From Ornithinibacillus bavariensis (GTDB lineage: Bacteria > Bacillota > Bacilli > Bacillales > Amphibacillaceae): DNA of 64,000 bases. A model generated the notes under the pieces. The model was not told the DNA's origin and did no database searches. It saw only the letters and a program-made list of their open reading frames with translations. Made by a program: the position numbers and the translations under genes. The stretch spans positions 186,001 through 250,000 of the forward strand of contig NZ_JBNPWZ010000003.1 in the NCBI RefSeq assembly GCF_050433565.1. The letters are read 5' to 3'. Below, piece by piece: positions 15,442 to 24,416 of the stretch. The first letter of the stretch is position 1, and each line of letters begins with the position of its first letter.

Positions 15442-15690
15442 TTATTCTTTTTTATTCAAACTTGCTATACCTCTTTCAAAATCATATATTTTGCTACATT
15501 CTTTACAGTTGCAATAGATACTTTTGGATCTAAATCCGGGAATGTCATCTTTTTCGTAAGTAACGATACCTTTTCCGCAAGGGCACTCATACTTTTCTGT
15601 AATTACACTTCCACTCCCTGCTCCCCATCCTGCATGTGGAATTTCTTCTTCTTCTATTAACTTCAAATTCACATTAATCCCCCCTTTCAA
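15442..15690 (-). CDS. small Cys-containing protein, 82 aa
   Basis: Contains YECPCGKG near residue 33 and YCNCKECSKIY near residue 60, an arrangement that could bind one zinc ion. The start is preceded by a G-rich sequence. It lies between the lipoprotein phosphodiesterase and the holins. Function unknown; not recognised as a known lysis or tail protein. Confidence 0.55.
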   Translation of the reverse strand: MKGGINVNLKLIEEEEIPHAGWGAGSGSVITEKYECPCGKGIVTYEKDDIPGFRSKSIYCNCKECSKIYDFERGIASLNKKE

Positions 15691-15731
15691 TCTACTTAAT
15701 TCGACAAAGGAGGGGGAAATCCTTTAAATTT

Positions 15732-16556
15732 TTATTGCTTAGAAATTACTTGTGACATTACCTCTAAAGTGTTATCAAGAAAGTCTGTAAATACTGCATC
15801 TACTCCATAGGATATAACATTAGAAATATACTCTTTTTCATTGCTATTATCAAACCATACATGAACTTCTAAATCAGATTCATGCATCTTATTAACAAAA
15901 TCCTTATTGATTTGCGGAGCATACGGTGCTATACCTATTGCGAATTCTTTTACTTTATTTACATCAATATTATTTATTGTTTCGTCACCTACAACTGTTA
16001 ATACTAAGGGAATGTCACTATCTATTTCGTGAACTTTTCTTAAACTAGTTTGAGAAAATGAGCCGATGATAACTCTATCAATCACGCCCTTTTCAGAAAG
16101 TATATTAATCAACTTTTCTTCCATTATAGGTTGTTTGTCAACCAAACGTGTTTCTATATAGTATTTTGTACTATCATCGAATTGATCTATTATCTCTTCT
16201 ATAGTTGGTATTTTTTCTCCTTTAAATTCTTCGCCGAATGTTACTCCTGCATCCAACTTTTGCAGTTCTTCTAAAGTGTAACTAGAAACAGCTCCTTTTC
16301 CATCTGTAGTACGGTCAACAGTTTCATCATGTATGGCAACTAAATGACCGTCTTTAGTCATTCTTAAGTCGATTTCGATAAAGTCCGCTCCCAATTGAAT
16401 TGCTTTCTTATAAGCAGTAATGGTATGTTCAGGAGCAACATTATTAGCTCCTCTGTGGGCAATCAAATCGACTGTTTTTTCATGAGTGCTTTTTACTGCA
16501 GGTTGAGAACAACCAAATAGTAATAACATTATTAGGAATATTAGTATTTTTTTCAT
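15732..16556 (-). CDS. lipoprotein glycerophosphodiester phosphodiesterase
   Basis: 274 residues. Lipoprotein signal MKKILIFLIMLLLFGC with Cys16 as the predicted lipid site. The GDPD domain (about residues 30-270) keeps the catalytic set: AHRGANNVAPEHT, FIEIDLRMTKDG and AIHDETVDRTTDG. It hydrolyses glycerophosphodiesters, and polyglycerolphosphate teichoic acid is a plausible substrate on the cell surface. It starts 5 bases after a tail protein that has the same domain, which suggests duplication within the module. Confidence 0.85.
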   Translation of the reverse strand: MKKILIFLIMLLLFGCSQPAVKSTHEKTVDLIAHRGANNVAPEHTITAYKKAIQLGADFIEIDLRMTKDGHLVAIHDETVDRTTDGKGAVSSYTLEELQKLDAGVTFGEEFKGEKIPTIEEIIDQFDDSTKYYIETRLVDKQPIMEEKLINILSEKGVIDRVIIGSFSQTSLRKVHEIDSDIPLVLTVVGDETINNIDVNKVKEFAIGIAPYAPQINKDFVNKMHESDLEVHVWFDNSNEKEYISNVISYGVDAVFTDFLDNTLEVMSQVISKQ

Positions 16557-16560
16557 ACTC

Positions 16561-18174
16561 TTAATTTACCATTACATTCCCAAAATTTCCAGCAGACCAC
16601 TTGCGACCAAAATGTAAGTAACCTTCTCGGTATGTGCTATCGGTAAATGACATAGAATTTCCTGTATCTTTTCTTGTTATAATAATTTGAGTGGCTGTGA
16701 CTTCGATTTTTACAGGTACAATTGTGTTATCATTAATTGGTGATGATGTTAAAGTGCCAATACGTGTTCCAACACCACTGTCTGAACGGTACAAATCAAA
16801 ATTTCCATTTCGTCCTAAAATAAGATTGTACCCATAAGATACGTCTCCAAAATCGTTGTATATATCATTTCGAGTGCAAAACTGAACACCAAGCCACCCT
16901 CCGGAAATATGATTAACAGTTTTGAAATCAAACTCTAGCACAAAAGTATCTGGTAATTCTCCTGCCCATCCTTGCAATACAAAATCTCTTCCTTCCATTA
17001 GTGCATTGGAGTTGGATGTCTCTAAGAACCCCCACCGATTACCATCTGAAAACTTACCTCTTTCTGTTAAAGATTTAATCATACCGTGATAAAACATTTG
17101 ATTCATATAAGGGTCTTTTTTTAGAGGAGGTACAAGTCCAGATAAATAGAATGGATCATCACTATAAAAACCACTTACCCCAAGTGATATATATCGATCA
17201 CGTTGATAACGGTGATTTACTGTCCAAACTACAACTTTTAATCCCGCACTAATGCAATCTTCAATGTAAGTATCCGTTGCATTAGTGGATACCCCTACAT
17301 ATTTAACCCCGGAATTTACTATTTCTTCTGGTGGCCTTGTGTCGGTAGCTAACAGTGTAGGTATTCCTGCATGTACGGCTGGAGCTAAATCCGTTATGTT
17401 AAAAGAGGTTATTAAAGCATACTCAGTTAAGTCGTATTTAATTAGAGCATCCACTATTTTTTGTGTTGATTTTTGATCTTTTGACTCTGGAGTGTATATT
17501 GCATTTTTTCCAAAACGGTCTAATACTTCTTCAAACAGAGGAGCTTTAACTTTCCACCCTTGCAAAACATCTACCGTTAGATTTTTAAACCCCATAGTCG
17601 AGTAATCTTTTACAGAACCAGTTTTATCAGTTGTACGATCTACAGTGTAATCATGTATAACCGCTAATGTGCCATCGGACAACTGTTGGACGTCTTGTTC
17701 GATTACGTTTATACCCAAGGCCAAACAACCCTCGTATGCTTCCATGGTGTTTTCTGGAAAAATATTTGCCCCACCACGATGACAGATATAAAAAGGCTCT
17801 TGTATATCTTTAAACTTTACTCTCTCTATTTTGTTAACTACATTTTCAATTTCTTGCTGTTTTAACTCTAATTGTTCATCTATATACTTCCTATTATCAC
17901 TAATCCCTTTCTCTGCTTCAGATAGCCTAGGAGCATATTCTTTTTCCAAATTATTTAATCTCTCTTCAATGTTTGTATTTAGCTCACCTGTGTCAAAGCT
18001 TCCGTCAATTAACTGCTGGGTAACTTCCTTTGCTTCATTTGCTGTAACTTTAGCTTCATCTGCTACATTTGCAGTTAGTTCCATGGATTCTGCTATGGAT
18101 TCCCTTACTTCCTTACCGTAAATCGCTGTCCTCACCTGGTGTGCTAGTTTCTTTATCTTCTCTGGTATCGCCAT
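16561..18174 (-). CDS. tail/baseplate protein with GDPD domain (teichoic acid depolymerase type)
   Basis: About 537 residues from ATG at 18174 (AGGAGTGAGG upstream). An N-terminal helical and coiled-coil part (residues 1-115) of the baseplate-protein kind leads to a GDPD domain (about 125-350: HRGGANIFPENTMEAY, VIEQDVQQL, IHDYTVDRTTD). A C-terminal beta-rich domain (about 365-537) with lectin-like character follows. Phage GDPD tail proteins degrade glycerol-phosphate teichoic acids at adsorption. It lies after the tail endopeptidase gene, where receptor-binding proteins are expected. Confidence 0.8.
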   Translation of the reverse strand: MAIPEKIKKLAHQVRTAIYGKEVRESIAESMELTANVADEAKVTANEAKEVTQQLIDGSFDTGELNTNIEERLNNLEKEYAPRLSEAEKGISDNRKYIDEQLELKQQEIENVVNKIERVKFKDIQEPFYICHRGGANIFPENTMEAYEGCLALGINVIEQDVQQLSDGTLAVIHDYTVDRTTDKTGSVKDYSTMGFKNLTVDVLQGWKVKAPLFEEVLDRFGKNAIYTPESKDQKSTQKIVDALIKYDLTEYALITSFNITDLAPAVHAGIPTLLATDTRPPEEIVNSGVKYVGVSTNATDTYIEDCISAGLKVVVWTVNHRYQRDRYISLGVSGFYSDDPFYLSGLVPPLKKDPYMNQMFYHGMIKSLTERGKFSDGNRWGFLETSNSNALMEGRDFVLQGWAGELPDTFVLEFDFKTVNHISGGWLGVQFCTRNDIYNDFGDVSYGYNLILGRNGNFDLYRSDSGVGTRIGTLTSSPINDNTIVPVKIEVTATQIIITRKDTGNSMSFTDSTYREGYLHFGRKWSAGNFGNVMVN

Positions 18175-18271
18175 GATCCTCACTCCTATTCAGAAGTTCC
18201 TCTGATTTTATTCTTACTTGTTCTGCTTGTTCTGCCAGTAATCTAGCTCTGCTTTTATTAGATTCTTGCAT
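18113..18271 (-). CDS. small helical protein, 52 aa
   Basis: ATG at 18271 has GGAGG 8 bases upstream, within the last codons of the Tal gene. The product (MQESNKSRARLLAEQAEQVR and onward) is charged and helical, and the frame overlaps the start of the GDPD tail gene by about 60 bases. Small proteins at this place are common in Bacillus phage tail operons. Expression is likely but not certain. Confidence 0.4.
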   Translation of the reverse strand: MQESNKSRARLLAEQAEQVRIKSEELLNRSEDHGDTREDKETSTPGEDSDLR

Positions 18272-19745
18272 TCTCTAGTGCCTCCACTCTTGCGACTAAA
18301 GTATCCAAATCTATTGGATTAATCACAGAAATTAAGTCTAATTTTCTCTTATCAACTGCGCTCATTAATCCATCCTTCGTTGGAGTTGCAACCTCATAAA
18401 CTGGAATATCTTCAACTGCAGCAATAAGATTATCAACAGCTTGGTTTAGGTTTTCAATCGCATCTTCAAGTGCAGGAAAGTCGCTATCTTCTAATGCTTG
18501 TTGAATGTCGCTTACAGAAGTATCTATTTGGGTTAACTCGGTTTTAAGAGAACTAATTGTTTGTGATTGACTAGCGACCGTTTGCTCTAATTGCGCTACG
18601 CTTTTAGTCTTTTTATTTGCTTCAATTTGGTACTGAGTTAATGTCTTATATTTTTCTCCGATAGTTAAACTAGCGTTTTGTGGCACGTTAATATCAATGG
18701 TCTGTTCGATAATCTGCAATGGCTCGTCTATTTCAAAGACAGGGTTGATGATTCGATGCCAATTCCCGCATTCGAAAGCTTCGAAGGATGAATCGATAAG
18801 TGATACATCAACTGGATTTACATCGTAGCTTGTTTTAGAAGCCTTTTGACTATTTAAAAACTGTTGGCCACGAGTTTTTAAAATATTTGGTTGGGTTACA
18901 TCATCAAAGATTACCTCACCCTCAACTATTCCAAATTCTTCTTGTAGTTCTAAATCATCCAGGTAATCAATTCCACCATTAACAGAAGCAATTGTTAACC
19001 TAGCTTGCGATATATCTGCTGCGTTTTCATCTTCACTCTCAATCCGAGTTCCCAATGGAATTAAACGAGTAATTACATCCAGTGGATCTATTTCTCTTTG
19101 CATATTTTTCAGATTGGTCCTTAGTCTAATCGGAGTTTCTTTTAACTCTCCAACTGACTCTAAATAATCCAAATACATCCCATCGGATTCTTCACGTAAA
19201 AATAAAAAACCGCCTAGGCGGTCTATGAGCTTGTCGTTTATAGAATCAAATGTTTTGTCGTAACCAAGATAGCGATACACATTGTCGTTGCTATTGGTTA
19301 CCGTAACATTACCAACTTTGAATCTTTTGTGTGGTTCCACTTGTCTATTGTGATTATCAATTATGACCTGAAAAAAATCTCTAACTGTCATATTATGATA
19401 CTCACCATGACGTTGATTAGAGTCGTTCAAATAAGCTAATTTACTTTCGCATGCATATTGGATGGAGAACATTCCATCACTACTCATTTTTTCAGTTGGT
19501 TTTAATACTCGGCCATCGAATATCTTTTTGTTTCTCTTTATATCAACTACTTCAATTAAAGTTTTAAGTGGTTTTATTTTCCCCCATGCGGGATTAGTTG
19601 GATTGATTACAAAACTCATATCCGAAATACCACGAATAACAAGTTTAATTTGGCCACTGCTTAACTTTATTCCACTTGGATAAGGGGAATGAATGACTGT
19701 ACCTACATTGTCATTAGGGCCATCATAAATAGTTACTAGATACAT
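18258..19745 (-). CDS. tail-associated protein (Tal, prophage tail endopeptidase family)
   Basis: About 495 residues. The N-terminal two thirds (LYSGQIKLVIRG-like strand, FDGRVLKPTEKMSSDGMFSIQYACESKLAYLND, DRLGGFLFLREESDGMYLDYLE) match the siphovirus Tal/prophage tail endopeptidase family that caps the tail tip. The C-terminus is a coiled coil (about residues 375-470). ATG at 19745 overlaps the stop of Dit. A terminator-like palindrome lies inside the gene at 19195-19222. Confidence 0.85.
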   Translation of the reverse strand: MYLVTIYDGPNDNVGTVIHSPYPSGIKLSSGQIKLVIRGISDMSFVINPTNPAWGKIKPLKTLIEVVDIKRNKKIFDGRVLKPTEKMSSDGMFSIQYACESKLAYLNDSNQRHGEYHNMTVRDFFQVIIDNHNRQVEPHKRFKVGNVTVTNSNDNVYRYLGYDKTFDSINDKLIDRLGGFLFLREESDGMYLDYLESVGELKETPIRLRTNLKNMQREIDPLDVITRLIPLGTRIESEDENAADISQARLTIASVNGGIDYLDDLELQEEFGIVEGEVIFDDVTQPNILKTRGQQFLNSQKASKTSYDVNPVDVSLIDSSFEAFECGNWHRIINPVFEIDEPLQIIEQTIDINVPQNASLTIGEKYKTLTQYQIEANKKTKSVAQLEQTVASQSQTISSLKTELTQIDTSVSDIQQALEDSDFPALEDAIENLNQAVDNLIAAVEDIPVYEVATPTKDGLMSAVDKRKLDLISVINPIDLDTLVARVEALENARI

Positions 19746-20479
19746 CAAATCAACTCCTTATGCCACTTAAAGGATATCGTTCCATTACCTGTAATGGTCA
19801 TTGGATTTTCGCCGATTTCAAGACGAAATGATTCACTTTTACTTTCGCCTTGAAGTACGTCATAGATTACATTGCCTTTTCTTATTGCCATTGGTGAACT
19901 TGCTATGATACTTGGTGATATTCCTGTTGCTCCAACATTTAAAAGATTAATAGATAAACTACCATTTACAGTGTATTCTTGAGGTTGGGATATATCTAAC
20001 TCAAAATTAAATGTATCCCAGATATCATTGCCTTCTTCTAGCAAACTGACTTTGAAAGGATATGCATCAAATATAAGAGTAACTGTTAGTCCTCCAGAAG
20101 CATCTTCAACATCAACAGACGTACATTTTGTTAAATAGTAATATCCCGGAGAATGATCATCATACAATGGCGCATATCCATCTTTCATAAGCCAGTTTTC
20201 CAATACAGTTCGGTCTACTTTTCTACGAGTATAATCACGTTCTAATACCTCGAAATGGTATGTTAAGGTGCGATTCTCATAAATTCGTTCGCCTAAAATC
20301 ATTGAAAAGTCATATATTCCTTGCATGAAGGGAACACTTTCTATGATTAACTTTTCGCTAGGTGTTGGGGCAGACCTGGACACTAACCACATCCCAAATT
20401 CTTTTGAGTGTTTACCATTTCGAGTAATACCTTCTTGAATTTTATTCAGTTCTGGTAAACCGTTAGTTAAGTCTAACAT
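19745..20479 (-). CDS. distal tail protein (Dit)
   Basis: About 244 residues, the usual size for the siphovirus Dit family. Features are an N-terminal strand-rich domain beginning MLDLTNGLPELNKIQEG and the segments RTLTYHFEVLERDYTRRKV and YYLTKCTSVDVEDASGGLTVTLIFDAYPFK. The start ATG overlaps the tape measure stop (TAATG), with AAGGTGGGG upstream. Forms the hexameric hub joining the tail tube to the baseplate. Confidence 0.85.
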   Translation of the reverse strand: MLDLTNGLPELNKIQEGITRNGKHSKEFGMWLVSRSAPTPSEKLIIESVPFMQGIYDFSMILGERIYENRTLTYHFEVLERDYTRRKVDRTVLENWLMKDGYAPLYDDHSPGYYYLTKCTSVDVEDASGGLTVTLIFDAYPFKVSLLEEGNDIWDTFNFELDISQPQEYTVNGSLSINLLNVGATGISPSIIASSPMAIRKGNVIYDVLQGESKSESFRLEIGENPMTITGNGTISFKWHKELI

Positions 20480-23400
20480 TATCTGCCCCACCTTTCGTTC
20501 AACATAGTTTGATTACCACCCATGCGATCATATTGATTATAGGTAGCGCCAACTAATGCACCGCTATCTAATATGATTACTTGATTACTATTTGCTATTT
20601 TTTCTAGCAAGCTTTCAATTCGTCCGTTATTCTGATTTACTGAATGAGAAACACTTGTTTGTATACTTCTGTTTGTTCTAGCAATCTGTCCACCAATATC
20701 AACTGCAGGCATTTCCCCATTGATAGCACTTGTCAAATTTGCCATAGCTTGTACTGCTGTACGTTTTCCTTTATCAATTGACTCAGCAATCGATTGAGGA
20801 ATCTGTATTTTCATGATGTCACGCAAAGCACCTTCTTTAGCAGGAGAGAATGGCAAGAAATCACGTATTTTTTGGGTTACTTTTCCTATAGCATCTTTTA
20901 CTTTTCCTATTGCTCCTTTAATACCATCAGCAATACTTTGTACAATATTTTTCCCTGCATCTAAGAACTTCTTACGAATATTTAAAAGGCCATCTAAAAC
21001 CTTTCCACCTAACTCTTTACCTTTATTAAAAATGTTTTTAAAGAAGTTACCTATTCCTTCTATAATATTCATTACTAGCTCGCCACCAGCTTTTAGCAGT
21101 TCCCATACTATGCTACCAAGCCCTTTTATTAGTTCCCAAACAATTTTCACACCGGCTTCTAGTATTTGAGGTAAAGCTTTAATTAAAGCCCCTCCTAACT
21201 TAACAACTAACTCCAAGCCCGTTTCAATTAACATTGGAAGGACATCTATTATACCTTCTATTAGTGCCATCAACACTTTAATACCAGCATCTATAATTAC
21301 AGGTAGATTATCAATTAACGCTTCAAACAGTGCTGTAATGATTAATAATGCTGCATCAATTAATGCTGGTAAAATCTCAATTACACCATCAATTAAAGCT
21401 GTTAAAAGTTGTATTCCTGCATCAATAATCATAGGCAAGTTTTCTATCAGCACATCAATAAGGGTTGTTATAATCATTATAGCTGCACCAATAATCATCG
21501 GTAGGTTCTCCATAAAGACATCTAAAAGCGTTGTGAGTATAGTAATTCCTGCTTCTATTATCATTGGTAAGTTTTCAATGAATACATTTATTAATGTTGT
21601 TAAAATAGTTATGCCGATTTCAATCAGCATTGGTAACATAGATACCCATGTATCAAGAATTGTAGTTAGCACAGTAGTTGCTATTTCAATTAATGTCGGT
21701 AGCATTGAAGTGATTGTTTCTACTAAAGTTTGTATTATTTTAGTTGAAGCTCCTACTATTGTTGGTAGTGCTGTTACAATGCCGTCAATTAACTTTGTTA
21801 ATATTTCAACACCGATACCAAGAAGTTTTGGTAATTGGGCAACTATTGTATCAATTATTTTAGTAAGTATTTCAACACCTTTTTCAACTAAACCAGGTAA
21901 AGATTTAGAAATACCTTCAATTAATTTTACAACTATATCAGCACCTACATCGATCGCTTTAACCAACATGTCAGTCATGTTATTAATAAACCCTACAGAC
22001 ATATCAGCAGCATTACTTATTGCTTCACTAAACTCCATTTCACCTTTAAACACTTTAATCACATCTGAAAGGATATTAGTTTTTGTTGCTAAGAATGCAA
22101 ATCCACTAATCAACCATCCAATTGGTCCTGAAATTCCTAATAGCATTGTTCCTACTTTAACTAATGGACCTGTTAAAGCGGTTAAAACACCCTTTAAATT
22201 AATGGAATCTTTAAATCTAGAAAAGTAACCTGAAACAACACCAACTATGTTACCAAGCCAATCCATCGATTTATTAAAAGCATTAACTGCTCCTGACTTT
22301 AAAGAACCAATAAATGGCTTAATGCTACTTCCTAATTTAACAAAATATCCAGCTACTGCACTTATTATTGTCTCCATTGATTTAAATGCTGACTTAATTG
22401 CACCCCATACAGATAAAACAATGTTTCTGAAAGTCTCATTAGTTTTCCACAAGATTGTAATCACAGTTACTAATCCAACTAATAAACCCACAATCCACCC
22501 AATAGGGTTTGCTCTTATAGATGCATTTAATGCTAAAAATCCATAGTGCGCTAAAAATAGAGGGTTCCTCAGTAGAGCAATAGCACCAGCTAAAGCCTTT
22601 ACTCCTGGCGTTAATACTGTCACAATTTGAAATGCTACTAGACCTGCTACTACTCCAGCAATTACAGGAGCAAGTGGTTTCAAAGCTTTATACAATCCAG
22701 CAATAGCTTTTGCAGTTGGCTTAACTGCTTTAGCCATACCATCTAAAACATTAAAAAACTTTTTCCCCATGTTGGTAATAATGTTTTCTATACTTTGAAG
22801 TGATGTATCAGCTAAAAATTCATCAATGGCAGCAATTATATTCGTTACTCCACGGACAACGGCGGTTTTCATGTTAGTCCAAGCTGTTCTAATACCCCCA
22901 GATGCTGTAAGTGCCCTGTCAGCGAATCCACCTGTTTGATTGTTTAACTCAATAAGCTTTTTGTTAAACTGATCGAAAGTAATGTCTCCACTTTTTAATG
23001 CTTCGTATAAGTCGTTTTGTGCTGAAGCTCCTGCATAACCAAAAGCTTTTGCAACATCATTAAGAGCAACACCCATTGTTTCCTGTAAAGTTCTCCAAGA
23101 TTGCAGGTCAACTTCACCTTTAGACAACATCTGAACATACTGGTCAAGTCCACGGGAAGCATTAGCTGCATTTGAACCGGATGAAATAAATGCATTATTT
23201 AATGCTAGTGTTGTATCAACTGCACCACCCAAATCATTGGTAAGTACAGCAATTCTTTGTGTTGTTCCTGCAACATCATCCAATGTAGTGGGAAGTCCTT
23301 GTATTCCATCAGACAGCTTATTAATTGCCTTTTTGGAATCAGTAGCCGAGAAACCAATTTGTTGTAATACTCTTGGGAAGTTGTTTAATGTGTCATAGCG

Positions 23401-23619
23401 AGAAATAGCTCCATCTATGGAATTTCGAACCATATCGAAGCCCTTTTTAAGGACATATAAACCTCCTGCAGCCTTAATAAGCTTCCCTATTGTTATTCCT
23501 GCGTTACCTGTTGAACGTTCCAACCCATCTATGTTCTTCGCTGCATTCTTAAAAGCATTTGAAAATTGATCCGCACCAGTAGCTTTTAAATAGGCTTCCA
23601 CGGAATAAGTCTCGGCAAT
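20479..23619 (-). CDS. tail tape measure protein
   Basis: About 1046 residues. An N-terminal TMP core region (to about residue 250, DGLERSTGNAGITIGKLIKAAGG and the RGLDQYVQMLSKGEVDLQSW region) is followed by membrane-like hydrophobic segments (about 310-390) and then 22-residue tandem repeats (nucleotides 21109-21900). The first usual start codon is GTG at 23601, but the only good ribosome binding site (GGAGGGGGG, 23629-23637) is 27 bases away. An ATT at 23619 is 9 bases from it and gives the family-typical N-terminus AETYSVEAYLKATG, so an ATT start is proposed. Sets tail length and is ejected during infection. Confidence 0.9.
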   Translation of the reverse strand: MAETYSVEAYLKATGADQFSNAFKNAAKNIDGLERSTGNAGITIGKLIKAAGGLYVLKKGFDMVRNSIDGAISRYDTLNNFPRVLQQIGFSATDSKKAINKLSDGIQGLPTTLDDVAGTTQRIAVLTNDLGGAVDTTLALNNAFISSGSNAANASRGLDQYVQMLSKGEVDLQSWRTLQETMGVALNDVAKAFGYAGASAQNDLYEALKSGDITFDQFNKKLIELNNQTGGFADRALTASGGIRTAWTNMKTAVVRGVTNIIAAIDEFLADTSLQSIENIITNMGKKFFNVLDGMAKAVKPTAKAIAGLYKALKPLAPVIAGVVAGLVAFQIVTVLTPGVKALAGAIALLRNPLFLAHYGFLALNASIRANPIGWIVGLLVGLVTVITILWKTNETFRNIVLSVWGAIKSAFKSMETIISAVAGYFVKLGSSIKPFIGSLKSGAVNAFNKSMDWLGNIVGVVSGYFSRFKDSINLKGVLTALTGPLVKVGTMLLGISGPIGWLISGFAFLATKTNILSDVIKVFKGEMEFSEAISNAADMSVGFINNMTDMLVKAIDVGADIVVKLIEGISKSLPGLVEKGVEILTKIIDTIVAQLPKLLGIGVEILTKLIDGIVTALPTIVGASTKIIQTLVETITSMLPTLIEIATTVLTTILDTWVSMLPMLIEIGITILTTLINVFIENLPMIIEAGITILTTLLDVFMENLPMIIGAAIMIITTLIDVLIENLPMIIDAGIQLLTALIDGVIEILPALIDAALLIITALFEALIDNLPVIIDAGIKVLMALIEGIIDVLPMLIETGLELVVKLGGALIKALPQILEAGVKIVWELIKGLGSIVWELLKAGGELVMNIIEGIGNFFKNIFNKGKELGGKVLDGLLNIRKKFLDAGKNIVQSIADGIKGAIGKVKDAIGKVTQKIRDFLPFSPAKEGALRDIMKIQIPQSIAESIDKGKRTAVQAMANLTSAINGEMPAVDIGGQIARTNRSIQTSVSHSVNQNNGRIESLLEKIANSNQVIILDSGALVGATYNQYDRMGGNQTMLNERWGR
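21109..21900 (-). repeat. twelve 66-bp repeats within the tape measure gene
   Basis: Each unit encodes 22 residues beginning LP, of the form LPxLIExGIxILTxLIDxxIE. Twelve units follow one another without insertions or deletions: unit 1 starts at 21900 and unit 12 at 21174. The repeats are diverged in DNA sequence but not in length. Confidence 0.85.
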
Positions 23620-23625
23620 AGCAAT

Positions 23626-24054
23626 CTACCCCCCTCCATTGTTTATTTGTGCAGCTAAACGTGCCATCCTCCGCATTTGTGGAGTGATTGCACCCTGTTT
23701 CTTGCCTTCAACTTCATTAAGTCGCTTTTCGTAATCAAAAAAGTCCTCAAATCTTTTAAAGACTGGGACTTGTTTTTTGCCTTGTTCTTTTGTAAATGTT
23801 ACCTGGTTATTTAACCAAGCTTGAAGGTGCATGTCACGCTCTTTATCGACTCTAGAAAGGTTATAAGCTTCCATTCGATAAAAGTATTCTTCTAGCCTTA
23901 GCAACTCGATTTCTTGCAAGCTAGTAAAACCTAAATAACGAAAGCAATTTATAATAATTTGCTTATAAGTATCACGAGATTGGTTTACTCTTCCACGTTT
24001 CCAACTACTGCTGCTTCCCGAAACTTCTTGATTGTTGATTTCGCTACTGGTGAC
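23626..24054 (-). CDS. tail assembly chaperone, T part (made by -1 frameshift)
   Basis: The frame is open from the slippery site at 24054 down to 23626 and is read as the C-terminal extension of the upstream chaperone. Translation after the shift gives VTSSEINNQEVSGSSSSW, then helical sequence (SLQEIELLRLEEYFYRMEAY) typical of gpT-like proteins. An isolated start inside it (TTG near 23919) has no good ribosome binding site, so the fusion is the likely product (about 243 residues in total with the G part). Confidence 0.75.
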   Translation of the reverse strand, partial: VTSSEINNQEVSGSSSSWKRGRVNQSRDTYKQIIINCFRYLGFTSLQEIELLRLEEYFYRMEAYNLSRVDKERDMHLQAWLNNQVTFTKEQGKKQVPVFKRFEDFFDYEKRLNEVEGKKQGAITPQMRRMARLAAQINNGGG

Positions 24055-24356
24055 TTTCCCAATGCACTAGTTAAGTCACTGAACAGTTGTTCAAACCCAT
24101 CGTTCTCCTCTGCATAAACTTCCAACGCCTCATCGATGTCTTTTACATTTGGTACAACGTCATGATGTGAGATTGCAGCTTTAATAACATCTGTTAATAC
24201 AGTGGGGTTATTTTGCTGGATGCTCATAAAAGCCATGTTGATACCCATACCGAATTGTAATCCTTGATAATCAACTTTAAATACCTTGTCCAATTCTCTC
24301 GCAAACTTCATACCAAATTTAAGTTCAAACTTTTTACCGTTAATAGCAAATTCCAT
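23985..24356 (-). CDS. tail assembly chaperone, G part
   Basis: 123 residues (MEFAINGKKFELKFGMKFARELDK and onward), the size and place of gpG-like chaperones between the major tail protein and the tape measure. It contains G_GGA_AAG in frame at 24060-24054, the same heptamer that lambda uses to make gpGT. Most ribosomes are expected to end at 23985. It binds the tape measure during tail assembly. Confidence 0.85.
   Translation of the reverse strand: MEFAINGKKFELKFGMKFARELDKVFKVDYQGLQFGMGINMAFMSIQQNNPTVLTDVIKAAISHHDVVPNVKDIDEALEVYAEENDGFEQLFSDLTSALGKSPVAKSTIKKFREAAVVGNVEE
24054..24060 (-). promoter_or_regulatory. programmed -1 ribosomal frameshift site GGGAAAG
   Basis: The zero frame reads TTG GGA AAG, so the heptamer G_GGA_AAG fits X_XXY_YYZ exactly. 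The -1 frame is open from here to 23626, through the whole downstream chaperone part. Position between tail tube and tape measure genes is the classic one. Confidence 0.85.
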
Positions 24357-24392
24357 TAATTATTCCACCTTTCGTTATTGTAAAAAAATAAA

Positions 24393-24416
24393 AAGAGAAG
24401 GCTAATGCCCTCTCTT
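24393..24416 (-). terminator. terminator after the major tail protein gene
   Basis: AGAGAGGG pairs with CCTTCTCT across a short loop on the minus strand, followed by TTTTTATTTTTTT. It probably reduces, rather than stops, read-through into the chaperone and tape measure genes. Confidence 0.7.

Noticed and set aside
21338..22228. Long plus-strand frame of 296 codons
   Set aside because: It is the antisense of the tape measure repeats; the 66-bp periodicity keeps several frames open. The product is a repetitive artefact.
23997..24003. T_GGA_AAC as an alternative frameshift site at the end of the G-like gene
   Set aside because: It does not fit X_XXY_YYZ because the first base is T; GGGAAAG further upstream fits exactly.
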